From SG8-38 sp041576815 (GTDB lineage Bacteria; Myxococcota_A; Polyangia; Polyangiales; Houyiibacteriaceae): 64,000 nucleotides of DNA. A program made the position numbers and the translations under genes. Positions 43,595-51,915 of the stretch are shown here, one piece after another. The notes beneath the pieces were generated by a model. That model had not been told where the DNA came from, did not search any database, and saw only the letters and a program-made list of their open reading frames with translations. How positions within the stretch are numbered: the first letter of the stretch is position 1; the number at the start of each line of letters is the position of its first letter. The stretch covers positions 166,421 to 230,420 of the forward strand of contig JBFGKE010000001.1 in the NCBI GenBank assembly GCA_041576815.1, read 5' to 3'.

Positions 43595-44265
43595 TGATTC
43601 GCATCAATCTGCTGCCTTCCGACAGGAAGAAGCGTGCGCGGCGCATCGCCCCGTCGCCGATGCCGACGGGTGACCTGAGCCTCGGCACGTGGGGTATCGT
43701 CTACGCCGGCGCGATTGCCGTATGGCTCGCCGTTCTCGGAGTCCTCTATTTCGTGCAGAGCGGCGAGGTCGACAAGATCGCGCAAGAGAACAAGACCCTC
43801 GAGGCGCGGCGTGACGAGCTCAAGGCCAAGACCAAGGGTTTGGCGGACGTCGAGGAGCGGCTCGAGAGGAGCCGGCGACTCGAGAAGGTCGTTCAGGAGC
43901 TCGAGCGTGCCCGTAGGGGGCCCACGCGCGCGGTCATGGAGCTTTCGAAGGTGCTGAGCAGCCCTGGAGGCCCGACGATCAATTCCAAGGAACTCGAGCG
44001 CATGCGGGAGGAGAACCCGCTGGCGGGATACAACGAGTCTTGGGACGTTCGACGCTTGTGGATCTCGCGTTTCGAGGAAATCGAGCGCGAGTGCAAGATC
44101 ACGGGGATGGGGCGCTCCAACGAGGATGTCGCCGAATTCTTGCGCAGACTCACGCTCAGCGAGATCTACGACGACGTGACGCTTCAGCGAACGCGCGCGG
44201 CGAGCGACCCTGAAACGGGCCTTCAGATGGTCGGCTTCGACATTACCTGCAAGGTGAAATACTGA
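43594..44265 (+). CDS. pilN: Type IV pilus assembly protein PilN
   Basis: This 223-residue bitopic inner-membrane protein has the N-terminal MIRINLLP signature that binds PilM, a single transmembrane helix (about 34-52, WGIVYAGAIAVWLAVLGVLYF), a coiled-coil periplasmic segment (about 60-110) and a C-terminal ferredoxin-like domain. It is somewhat longer than the ~180 residues of Pseudomonas PilN because of an insertion around 120-150. It joins pilM and pilO with one-base overlaps. Confidence 0.93.
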   Translation: MIRINLLPSDRKKRARRIAPSPMPTGDLSLGTWGIVYAGAIAVWLAVLGVLYFVQSGEVDKIAQENKTLEARRDELKAKTKGLADVEERLERSRRLEKVVQELERARRGPTRAVMELSKVLSSPGGPTINSKELERMREENPLAGYNESWDVRRLWISRFEEIERECKITGMGRSNEDVAEFLRRLTLSEIYDDVTLQRTRAASDPETGLQMVGFDITCKVKY

Positions 44266-44846
44266 TGGCCAGTCTCGAAGATACGTTCATTGGGCTGCCC
44301 GGCTGGGGCAAGGGGCTCGCGCTCGTGGGCGTCTTGGCGCTGCTCGGAGGCGCCTACTACGCTCTCGTTCACAACAACGTTTCGACGAGCCTCGAAGCCG
44401 CGAAAAACAAGAGCAAGCAGCTGCAGGATCAGATTCGCGAGGCGGAGCGCCGAGAAAAGCAGTATCTCGAGCTCACGCAAGAGCTCGCCAACCGCGAGGT
44501 CGCCGATCGGCAGAATCGCCGAATCCTTCCGGAGGATGCCGAGATTGCGGCGTTCCTTCAGGACCTCAACCGTGTTGCCGAGCTCAGCGGTCTGACGATT
44601 CGGCTGGTCGAGCCGCGACCGGAGCAACGACAAGAGCTTTACTCGAAGATTCCGGTCGTCCTCGCGCTGACGGGGCGGTTCCATCAAATGGGGAAGTTCT
44701 TTTACAACGTCAGCAAGCTCGACCGCGCGATCAGCATGGAGAACATCCGAATGACGAACCCGCAGCTGCTGCCGTCGGGCGAAGTGGTCATCAAGGTGGA
44801 CGTCCGTGCGACGACCTATCGACGTCCACCGAGCGAGGGGAAGTAA
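44265..44846 (+). CDS. pilO: Type IV pilus assembly protein PilO
   Basis: This 193-residue inner-membrane protein has one transmembrane helix near the N-terminus (about 16-35, GLALVGVLALLGGAYYALV), a coiled coil (about 45-90) and a C-terminal ferredoxin-like domain. PilO forms a heterodimer with PilN in the pilus alignment subcomplex. Start ATG 44265 overlaps the pilN stop by one base. The fit to family by layout and position is strong though sequence motifs are weak, as is usual for PilO. Confidence 0.92.
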   Translation: MASLEDTFIGLPGWGKGLALVGVLALLGGAYYALVHNNVSTSLEAAKNKSKQLQDQIREAERREKQYLELTQELANREVADRQNRRILPEDAEIAAFLQDLNRVAELSGLTIRLVEPRPEQRQELYSKIPVVLALTGRFHQMGKFFYNVSKLDRAISMENIRMTNPQLLPSGEVVIKVDVRATTYRRPPSEGK

Positions 44847-44852
44847 CGCGCC

Positions 44853-45479
44853 ATGGGCTTCAAGCTTCGCATTTTCGCTGGAGTGCTCCTGATCGTTCTG
44901 TCGGGCATCGTCGGATGCGGCGACGAAGAGGAAGTTGCGGGCTCCATGAGCCTCGGGACCGGCAGCAGCAGCGACAGCAAGAAGAAGGCCGGCGAGGGTG
45001 AGACTGAGGCCGGCGGCACGGTCGCGGACTCCGGTCCAATCATCTACACCGACGAGGATTTCTCGGAGCTCGACATCCAGAACCGCGACCCGTTCCGCTC
45101 CTTCGCGAAAGCGTTCAAGGCGCAGGCGGCCGCACCGGCGCAGCGTCGCGTACTTCTGCCGAGCACGAGCCTCGATGAAATGAAGCTCATCGCCATCGTG
45201 ACCGGCATCGCGACACCACGCGCGATGCTCACCGATACGGCAAGCGTCGGCCATGTCATTCGGCGCGGGGACTACATCGGACGTCCAGAGGTCGTACAGA
45301 CCGGGGGTTCAGAGGGAATGCCAGTCACACTGAACTGGCGTGTCGATCGAATTCGGCCTGGTTCCGTCGTTTTGACTCGAGAAGACCCGACAGCGCCCGA
45401 CAAGCCACCGCTGACACGCGTCATGCCGCTTCACGAAGGCGGTGAGGTGCCGCAGCTGACGACGACGTCTGGGCCCTGA
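44853..45479 (+). CDS. pilP: Type IV pilus lipoprotein PilP
   Basis: This 208-residue lipoprotein has a signal peptide (LLIVLSGIVGC, Cys20), a disordered Ser/Lys/Glu/Gly-rich stretch of about 45 residues and a C-terminal PilP domain (about 95-190) with the family motif RDPFRSF and the beta-rich segments MKLIAIVTGIATPRAMLTD and VTLNWRVDRIRPGSVVL. It links the inner-membrane PilNO with the PilQ secretin. It begins six bases after pilO. Confidence 0.93.
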   Translation: MGFKLRIFAGVLLIVLSGIVGCGDEEEVAGSMSLGTGSSSDSKKKAGEGETEAGGTVADSGPIIYTDEDFSELDIQNRDPFRSFAKAFKAQAAAPAQRRVLLPSTSLDEMKLIAIVTGIATPRAMLTDTASVGHVIRRGDYIGRPEVVQTGGSEGMPVTLNWRVDRIRPGSVVLTREDPTAPDKPPLTRVMPLHEGGEVPQLTTTSGP

Positions 45480-45561
45480 TAGCTCGAATAAATTCGGTCG
45501 TTTTCTTGCGCGCCGTGTCGCTGGCATTCGATGATTAACGCAGCTGGCAGAGGAGTCAGGA

Positions 45562-47733
45562 ATGCGTATTCATTGGGGTCTCGCAATTGCCGTGGGGGCA
45601 ACGTTCGTTTGGGTCGGCGCGGCTCGCGCGGCCGGTCCGGAAATCGAAAGCGTTCGCGTCAACGGAGAGCGTGACGGCGCACAGATTTCGATCAACGGGG
45701 CGTTCGACGACCCGCAGTATTCCGTGCGTGCGAAAGAAGACGGACGACTGATCGTCATCGACGTCGACGACGCCACACTTCCGGCCGGAGGGATACAGAC
45801 CAGTGGCACGAACTCGTTGGTGTCACGCACGGTCGCCAGCAACACGGCGCGTGGAGCGCGCATCGAGCTCTCGCTCACGGGCAAAGCCACCTACCATGCG
45901 CGGGCGAACGACTCCGGCATCACGGTCAAGCTTCGCCGGGGAACGGGTCCGAGCGCCAAAGCGAAGCCTCGGAGGTCCGCGTCCTCGAAGGGCGCCCGAA
46001 TCGAAGGCGTGCGTCTCGAGCAGAAAGACTCTCGCGACCGTGTCGTCATCTCGGTCATGGGCGATGCCGAGTTTCGTGTGTCGACACGCGCAGGCATGCC
46101 GCCTCGCCTCGAGGTGCTCGGTGCGAGGATCGACTCCGGCGCAAAGCGTCGCGTCGAAGCGCCTCGAGGCTGGCTCATCGGCTCGGTCGAGCTCGAGCAA
46201 CGGGGCGATCGTGCGGTGGTGGAGGTTCACGGCGCGGAGGGCGCGGCGGGCACGGCGATCCGATCCGGTGACCGCATCGTGTGGATGTTTTCCCCGATCG
46301 AAACCGAAACCCGGCCGCAGTCGCGAACCATCGCGCGGGAGCCGGATTACGCGGCAGAGGTCGATGGTCCCGAGGTCGCCGGCTTCCTCAGTAAGCTTCC
46401 AATGCAGGTCGGGGGGAAGCCCGCCCGTCGCTACTCGGGCCGACGCATCGATCTCGACTTCAAAGATGCGGACATCCACAACATCCTGCGTCTTCTCTCC
46501 GAAGTTGGCGGTGTAAACGTCGTCACTGCAGACAACGTCGGCGGTTCCGTCACGATCCGCATGCGGGACGTGCCGTGGGATCAGGCGCTCGACGTCGTGC
46601 TGCAGGCGAAAGCGCTCGGCATGGTGCGTCAGGGCAACCTGATTCGGGTAGCGCCGCTCGCGCAGCTCGAGCAAGAGCGGGAAGCTGCCATTGCGCGCAA
46701 GAAGCAACAGCAGCAGCTCGCGCCCCTCGAAACGCGTCTGGTGCCGGTCAGCTACGCGACCGCGAGCGATCTTCAGCCGCGCGTCCGCGAGCTGCTGACC
46801 GAACGGGGCTCAGTGTCCGTCGACACCCGAACCAACATGCTAATCGTCCGCGACATCGTCGGGCAGCTCGACGACGTCGAGGACCTGGTGCGCAACCTCG
46901 ATACGCAGACGCCGCAGGTTCTGATCGAGTCGCGCATCGTCGAGGCGAGCAGCACGTACTCGCGCGACATCGGCATCCAGTGGGGCGGCGCGGCGGTCAT
47001 GAGTAGCGCCACGGGCAATCCAACCGGCCTTCGTTTTCCTTCCGACATCGGAATTGCGGGCGGCGTTCCCGTCGACAACGCGCCGACACAGGGTCTGTCG
47101 CCGTTCAACGGCACGGTGGCCAACCCGAACTTCGCGGTCAATCTTCCCGCGGTCACGGGTAATGGCGCGGGTGGCGCCCTCGGTCTCACGATGGGCAGCC
47201 TAAGCGGCGCGGTGAACCTGAACGTGCGCTTGAGCGCAGCCGAAGCCGCGGGCTCGGTCCGGATCATCAGCTCGCCGCGCGTGCTCACGCTCGACAACAA
47301 CGAGGCCTCGATCTCGCAGGGCACGTTGATCCCGTTCTCACAGGTCAGTGCTCAGGGCGTCAACACGGCCTTCCAGGAAGCCAAGCTCGAGCTCAACGTG
47401 ACGCCTCACGTGACGAGTGACGGGTCGGTGGCCATGGACGTGAAAATCACGCGCAACGAGCCGGACTTCGGCCGAACCGGTGCGCAGGGCGATCCGACGA
47501 TTCTCGAGCGAGAGGCGCAGACGCAGCTGCTCGTCGACGACGGCGACACCGCGGTCATTGGCGGGATCTACACGCGAAACACGGGCCGAAACGTCGACCA
47601 GGTGCCGTTCCTCGGTGACATCCCGGTTCTCGGCGTCTTCTTCAAGCGCCGCCGTTTCCGAGAAGACCGAAACGAGCTCCTGATCTTCTTGACCCCGCGA
47701 ATCGTCAACAGGGCGCTGGCCCTGCCGGAGTAG
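45562..47733 (+). CDS. pilQ: Type IV pilus secretin PilQ
   Basis: This 723-residue outer-membrane secretin has a Sec signal peptide, AMIN-type domains at about 25-120 and 140-240, an STN/N0-like domain (DLDFKDADIHNILRLLSEVGGVNVV, about 290-315), the N1 domain and the secretin C-terminal domain (VLIESRIVEASSTYSRDIGIQWGG to ELLIFLTPRIVN). The gate motif and the VPFLGDIPVLGVFFK signature are visible. A strong ribosome binding site (AGAGGAG) precedes ATG 45562, and an 82-base gap separates it from pilP. Confidence 0.95.
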   Translation: MRIHWGLAIAVGATFVWVGAARAAGPEIESVRVNGERDGAQISINGAFDDPQYSVRAKEDGRLIVIDVDDATLPAGGIQTSGTNSLVSRTVASNTARGARIELSLTGKATYHARANDSGITVKLRRGTGPSAKAKPRRSASSKGARIEGVRLEQKDSRDRVVISVMGDAEFRVSTRAGMPPRLEVLGARIDSGAKRRVEAPRGWLIGSVELEQRGDRAVVEVHGAEGAAGTAIRSGDRIVWMFSPIETETRPQSRTIAREPDYAAEVDGPEVAGFLSKLPMQVGGKPARRYSGRRIDLDFKDADIHNILRLLSEVGGVNVVTADNVGGSVTIRMRDVPWDQALDVVLQAKALGMVRQGNLIRVAPLAQLEQEREAAIARKKQQQQLAPLETRLVPVSYATASDLQPRVRELLTERGSVSVDTRTNMLIVRDIVGQLDDVEDLVRNLDTQTPQVLIESRIVEASSTYSRDIGIQWGGAAVMSSATGNPTGLRFPSDIGIAGGVPVDNAPTQGLSPFNGTVANPNFAVNLPAVTGNGAGGALGLTMGSLSGAVNLNVRLSAAEAAGSVRIISSPRVLTLDNNEASISQGTLIPFSQVSAQGVNTAFQEAKLELNVTPHVTSDGSVAMDVKITRNEPDFGRTGAQGDPTILEREAQTQLLVDDGDTAVIGGIYTRNTGRNVDQVPFLGDIPVLGVFFKRRRFREDRNELLIFLTPRIVNRALALPE

Positions 47734-47842
47734 GTGGTTTAGTTCCATCCGACCCGCCTGCCCCCGCTCTTCGGGCTCGCGTGGGGGGATTCGCTTGGCT
47801 CCCAGCGTGACGCAGGCCGGGCGGGCCCGTATGCTGCGCACC

Positions 47843-49405
47843 ATGCGTGTTTATCTTTCGGGGCCCATGGGGGCCGGGAAGTCGACCGTGGCGCGAGCCG
47901 TCGCGGCGCGACTCGACACGCAGGCGGTTGACCTCGATGAACGGGTCGAAGCGCTCGCAGGCCGAGCGATTCCGGACATCTTCGCCGAACGAGGGGAGGG
48001 TGCGTTTCGCGCGCTGGAGCGCCAGGCACTTCGAGCGCTTCCCGTCGAGGCCGGCGTCGTCGCGCTTGGGGGCGGGACGGTCGTCGATGACGAGACCCGT
48101 CAGACGCTGCTTCGTGGGGGGATCGTCGTCACACTCACCGCGGATCCCGAAGTTCTCGTGAGGCGCGTCGGGCGCGGCGAGGGACGACCGCTTCTCCGCG
48201 ACGACCCACGCGGCGACCTCGAGCGAATCCTCGATGCAAGGGCCGACGCGTATGCGGAGGCACACGCGATCCTCGATACGGCCGAGGCTGCGCCTGACGA
48301 GGTCGCTGCGCAGGTCGTCTCCATCGTCGAGCTGGCGCCGATCGTCGTGCCCCTCGGTCGACGGACCTATCGGGTCGAGGTGGGGCAGGGGGTGCGGCAT
48401 CGATTGGGCGCGCGGGCCGACGAGCACGCTCGCGGCGGCGCGGTGTTGGTGTTCGATGGCGATGATGACCGCCCGTGGCCGGCAGAAGCCCGTGAGAACC
48501 TACGTTTGGCCGGGAAACCTCCAATCCAGGTGAGACTACCTGGCGACGAGGCCCACAAGGATATCGAGAGCGTCGAGCGGATTTGGGACGCTGCGCTCGA
48601 AGCCGAGGTCGATCGGCGCGCCATCGTGATCGGGGTCGGAGGCGGCGTCATCGGCGACCTGACGGGCTTCGCGGCCTCGACGCTATTCCGCGGCGTCGCG
48701 CTGGGTCAGGTTCCCACGACGCTTCTCGCCATGGTCGACAGCTCGGTCGGAGGGAAGACCGGCTTCAACCGGCCGCAGGGCAAGAACCTCGTGGGGAGCT
48801 TTTACCAGCCCAAGTTCGTGCTGTGCGACGTGGACACGCTCTCTAGCCTTCCTACCGAGGAGCGCATCGCGGGGCTGGCCGAGGTCGTCAAGAGCGCGTG
48901 GCTCGATTCCGAACAATCGGTTGCAATGCTGGAGCGTGACGCCGAGGCGCTGATCGCCGGCGATCCCGACGCGACGATTCGTGCGGTGCGCATGTCGGTG
49001 CTCTTAAAAGCGCGCATCGTGCACGAAGACGAGCGCGAATCCGGCCGCCGCATGCTCCTCAACCTTGGTCACACCGTCGGCCACGGGCTCGAGGCCGCGA
49101 GCGGTTTTCGCGGTCTCCGTCACGGGGAGGGCGTGGCCCTGGGAATGATCGCAGCGATGCGGGTCGCGGACAGGCTCGGACGGGGCCGGCCGGAGGAAAC
49201 CGACCGGTTGACCGCGTTGCTGGGACGGCTCGGCCTCCCAACCGACCTCGATCGACGACTGAACAGCCGTGTGCTCGGCTTCATCGGCGCAGACAAGAAG
49301 CGTCGCGGCGACCAAATTCACTTCGTAATTCCGCGCCTTCCCGGTGAAACCCAGGTGGAGCTTCTCGCCCTCGACGACGTTCGCAGCGCGCTTTCAGCCT
49401 CCTAA
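47843..49405 (+). CDS. aroKB: Bifunctional shikimate kinase / 3-dehydroquinate synthase
   Basis: This 520-residue fusion joins two shikimate-pathway enzymes. Residues 1-165 are shikimate kinase (Walker A GPMGAGKST, 7-15; DLDERVEALAG; EGRPLL lid). Residues about 175-520 are dehydroquinate synthase (GGGVIGDLTGFAAST, MVDSSVGGKTGFN, GHTVGHGLEA zinc/His site). ATG 47843 gives a clean kinase start (MRVYLSGPMGAGKS). AroK and AroB are neighbours next to pilQ in many proteobacteria; here they are fused. Direction and spacing (109 bases) suggest co-transcription with pilQ is possible but not needed. Confidence 0.95.
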   Translation: MRVYLSGPMGAGKSTVARAVAARLDTQAVDLDERVEALAGRAIPDIFAERGEGAFRALERQALRALPVEAGVVALGGGTVVDDETRQTLLRGGIVVTLTADPEVLVRRVGRGEGRPLLRDDPRGDLERILDARADAYAEAHAILDTAEAAPDEVAAQVVSIVELAPIVVPLGRRTYRVEVGQGVRHRLGARADEHARGGAVLVFDGDDDRPWPAEARENLRLAGKPPIQVRLPGDEAHKDIESVERIWDAALEAEVDRRAIVIGVGGGVIGDLTGFAASTLFRGVALGQVPTTLLAMVDSSVGGKTGFNRPQGKNLVGSFYQPKFVLCDVDTLSSLPTEERIAGLAEVVKSAWLDSEQSVAMLERDAEALIAGDPDATIRAVRMSVLLKARIVHEDERESGRRMLLNLGHTVGHGLEAASGFRGLRHGEGVALGMIAAMRVADRLGRGRPEETDRLTALLGRLGLPTDLDRRLNSRVLGFIGADKKRRGDQIHFVIPRLPGETQVELLALDDVRSALSAS

Positions 49406-49472
49406 GGTCCGGAAATTTGCCGGCTTCCCGCGCGGCTCGTTACCATGAGATCACCCGTTGGAGGGCGCTTTT

Positions 49473-50150
49473 ATGAGTCGATTCATCCTCGTAGCAACGA
49501 TGCTGGCGATGACGTTTGCCGGGTGCAACCGGTTCCCGGACAACAGCATTCAGGTAGTGGGCAACCTCCCGCCAGACGACTCTTGCGTGCTCAGCGCCGA
49601 TCAAGACCTCCGGCTCCTGCGAGGCTTGTACGACATCGCTTTCCGGGCGGGCGGTCAGCCCGCGGACTACCGGATCGCCCCTCTCGTGCGCAGCTACATC
49701 GTCACGAACGCGCTCGAGTTTCAGGGCGAGGCGGGGACCATTCAAATCGACAACTTCGACATCACGCTTCTCCTGCCAGACGGAAGCGTTCCAGCGCTTC
49801 CTCCACCGCTCGTCAATCCATATCGCGTGACGACCAACGCAGTGATCCCGGCCAACCTCGCCCCGGGTCAGTCCACCGACGAGGTCGCGGGGGCGATCGG
49901 CATTCCCGCTGCCTATCAGGAAGCCCTGCGCGCCATTCTCGCCGAAACCGGTTTCAGCTCCGTTCTGCTCGAGATCAGCGCGGGTGGCACGACCTTCGGC
50001 GGGTTCAGCCAGCGCTCGCCGCCGTTCCGTTGGCCGGTCGAGATCTGCGAGGGCTGCCTCGAAAACTGCACGGCCGAGGATCTCGACAACAGCTGTATTC
50101 CCGGCCAAGACGTGTGGCCGTATTGCACGGCGCCGCCGGTGACGCCTTGA
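49473..50150 (+). CDS. Predicted lipoprotein of unknown function
   Basis: This 225-residue protein has a lipoprotein signal peptide (LAMTFAGC, Cys18). The mature region is beta-rich and acidic with many Pro residues. Five or so cysteines cluster near the C-terminus (ICEGCLENCTAEDLDNSCIPG), suggesting disulfides. A GGAGGG ribosome binding site (49458-49463) precedes ATG 49473 by nine bases; a second in-frame ATG at 49458 overlaps that site. I do not recognise the family. It converges on the sppA gene. Confidence 0.7.
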   Translation: MSRFILVATMLAMTFAGCNRFPDNSIQVVGNLPPDDSCVLSADQDLRLLRGLYDIAFRAGGQPADYRIAPLVRSYIVTNALEFQGEAGTIQIDNFDITLLLPDGSVPALPPPLVNPYRVTTNAVIPANLAPGQSTDEVAGAIGIPAAYQEALRAILAETGFSSVLLEISAGGTTFGGFSQRSPPFRWPVEICEGCLENCTAEDLDNSCIPGQDVWPYCTAPPVTP

Positions 50151-50154
50151 CGCC

Positions 50155-51915
50155 CTAGCGCAAGGTGAACAGGTACGGTGGAATCAACGCAACGCCTTCT
50201 TCGGCCAGCAGCTCGAGTGCGCTCGGCCACGGTTCGAGGGGCGCGAGCCGAAGCAGCGGATGACGATCGAGCCACCGCCGTTTCAACGTCCTCGCATCGT
50301 CTCCACCGCTCCCGGTCAAGAGCTCGTTGATGGCATCGAGCATTCCCTTGCGGGGCGGCCAAAGCTCCACGGGCGTGTCCTCGGTCAAGCCGGCCGCTTG
50401 GCGTGCTCTTTCGAGCGCCTGGCTCAGGCCGGCCATGTCGTCGATGAGACCCAAGGCCTTGCCGTCCTGGGCGGTCATGACGCGTCCCTCGGCAGCGGCG
50501 AGCACGGCGTCGCGCTCCATCTCGCGACCCTCGGACACGCGGTCGATGAAGCGGTCATAGGTATCGCGAAGTAGCGCCTCGAAGGCCTGCCGCTCGCTCG
50601 GATTCAGGGCACGGACCGGTGTGGACCAAGCGGCGCGTCGACCGCGCTGCAGCACGTACGTGGTCACACCGAGGTCCTCGGTGAGCCCAGCGAAGTTGAA
50701 CTTGCCCCCGACCACGCCGATCGAGCCTACGAGACTGTTCGGGTGCGCCAGGATTTCATCCGCGGCCGAAGCGATATAGTAGCCACCGCTCGCGGCCATG
50801 TTGCCCACGCTTGCGATCAATGGTTTGGCTTGCGCGAGCGTGTGGGCCGCTTCCCACATCCGGTCGCTCGCCAACGCGGAGCCGCCCGGGGAGTTGATCC
50901 GCAGCACGACGGCTTTGACGCTTTCATCTTCCTCGAGCCGCTCCATCGCGCGCACGAACGGGCCGGAGACCGCTTCACCGATCGTTCCGTTCTCGCCGTC
51001 GGTGATGTTGCCGTCGACGAACACGAGGGCGATGCGGTCGCCCGCCGGCTTGGGCTCGTCAGTGTCGCCGCTCAGCAGGTCGAGGAATTGTCCGAGCGTG
51101 AGCTGCTCTTGTTTCGGAAGCATTCGGGTTCGTCGGATCGTGTCGACGCCGACCGCCTTCTTGACCTCTTCGCGGGACGCACGAAGAAACGACACGGAGT
51201 CGACGAGCCCTGCCTCCGCCGCTGCCGCCGACGTGTACGGACCGCCGTCAATCAGCGTCTTGGCTTTGTCGACGTCGCCGCCCGCGCGCAGCTTGGTCGA
51301 GTCGACGAGGGCGGTGTACAGATCGTCGAGGATCGCGTCCATCGACTCGCGGGCCTCCTCGGGCATGTCGTCGCGGATGAACGTGTCTCCGGCCCCCTTG
51401 TACCGGCCCATGTGAATGATCTCGGCCTCGACGCCGACCTTTTCGAGGAACGCGCGCGCGTACACCATGATCGCCGCGGGGCCGATCAGATCGAGCGTTC
51501 CCGCTGGGGCCATGCTGATCCGGTCGCATGCCGAGGCCAGCAGCAGGTAGGCCACGTTGTCGGCCACTTCGAAATGACAGTGCACCGGGCGCTTGCCGGC
51601 ACGGAAGGCGTTCAGGCCTTCGACGACGTCGCCCACGCTCCCCCACCCGCTCTGAAGAGGGCCTACGCGCAGGAACAGGCCTTTGACGCGGTCGTCTTCC
51701 GTCGCCTCCCAAATTCGCCCGAGCACGTCGTACAGGGTCGGGCGAGGGGGCGCGAAGGGATCGGTTTCGGTACCGTCGGGTAGGGCTCGAAGGAGGCGAA
51801 GCTCGCGGACCACCGCTTCGTCGGATTCCGGCTCTCCGCCCCTACAGGCTGGAATGCCGAGGGCGGTGGTGGCAACGAGCGCGGCGGATACGAGATGGCG
51901 CAATGCGTGTTTCAT
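50155..51915 (-). CDS. sppA: Signal peptide peptidase SppA, 67K type, predicted lipoprotein
   Basis: This 586-residue membrane-associated serine protease degrades leftover signal peptides. The catalytic dyad of the long SppA type is present: Lys173 in GRYKGAGD and Ser376 in NMAASGGYY, in the two repeated protease domains. The N-terminus is a lipoprotein signal (TTALGIPAC, Cys24) in place of the usual transmembrane anchor. Its TGA stop is near the convergent lipoprotein gene's stop, and the ATG overlaps the end of the zinc-ribbon protein by four bases, suggesting these two genes are coupled. Confidence 0.93.
   Translation of the reverse strand: MKHALRHLVSAALVATTALGIPACRGGEPESDEAVVRELRLLRALPDGTETDPFAPPRPTLYDVLGRIWEATEDDRVKGLFLRVGPLQSGWGSVGDVVEGLNAFRAGKRPVHCHFEVADNVAYLLLASACDRISMAPAGTLDLIGPAAIMVYARAFLEKVGVEAEIIHMGRYKGAGDTFIRDDMPEEARESMDAILDDLYTALVDSTKLRAGGDVDKAKTLIDGGPYTSAAAAEAGLVDSVSFLRASREEVKKAVGVDTIRRTRMLPKQEQLTLGQFLDLLSGDTDEPKPAGDRIALVFVDGNITDGENGTIGEAVSGPFVRAMERLEEDESVKAVVLRINSPGGSALASDRMWEAAHTLAQAKPLIASVGNMAASGGYYIASAADEILAHPNSLVGSIGVVGGKFNFAGLTEDLGVTTYVLQRGRRAAWSTPVRALNPSERQAFEALLRDTYDRFIDRVSEGREMERDAVLAAAEGRVMTAQDGKALGLIDDMAGLSQALERARQAAGLTEDTPVELWPPRKGMLDAINELLTGSGGDDARTLKRRWLDRHPLLRLAPLEPWPSALELLAEEGVALIPPYLFTLR

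Noticed and set aside
45480..45515. Hairpin CGAA-TAAA-TTCG followed by T-rich DNA between pilP and pilQ
   Set aside because: The stem is only four base pairs; too weak to call a terminator or attenuator.
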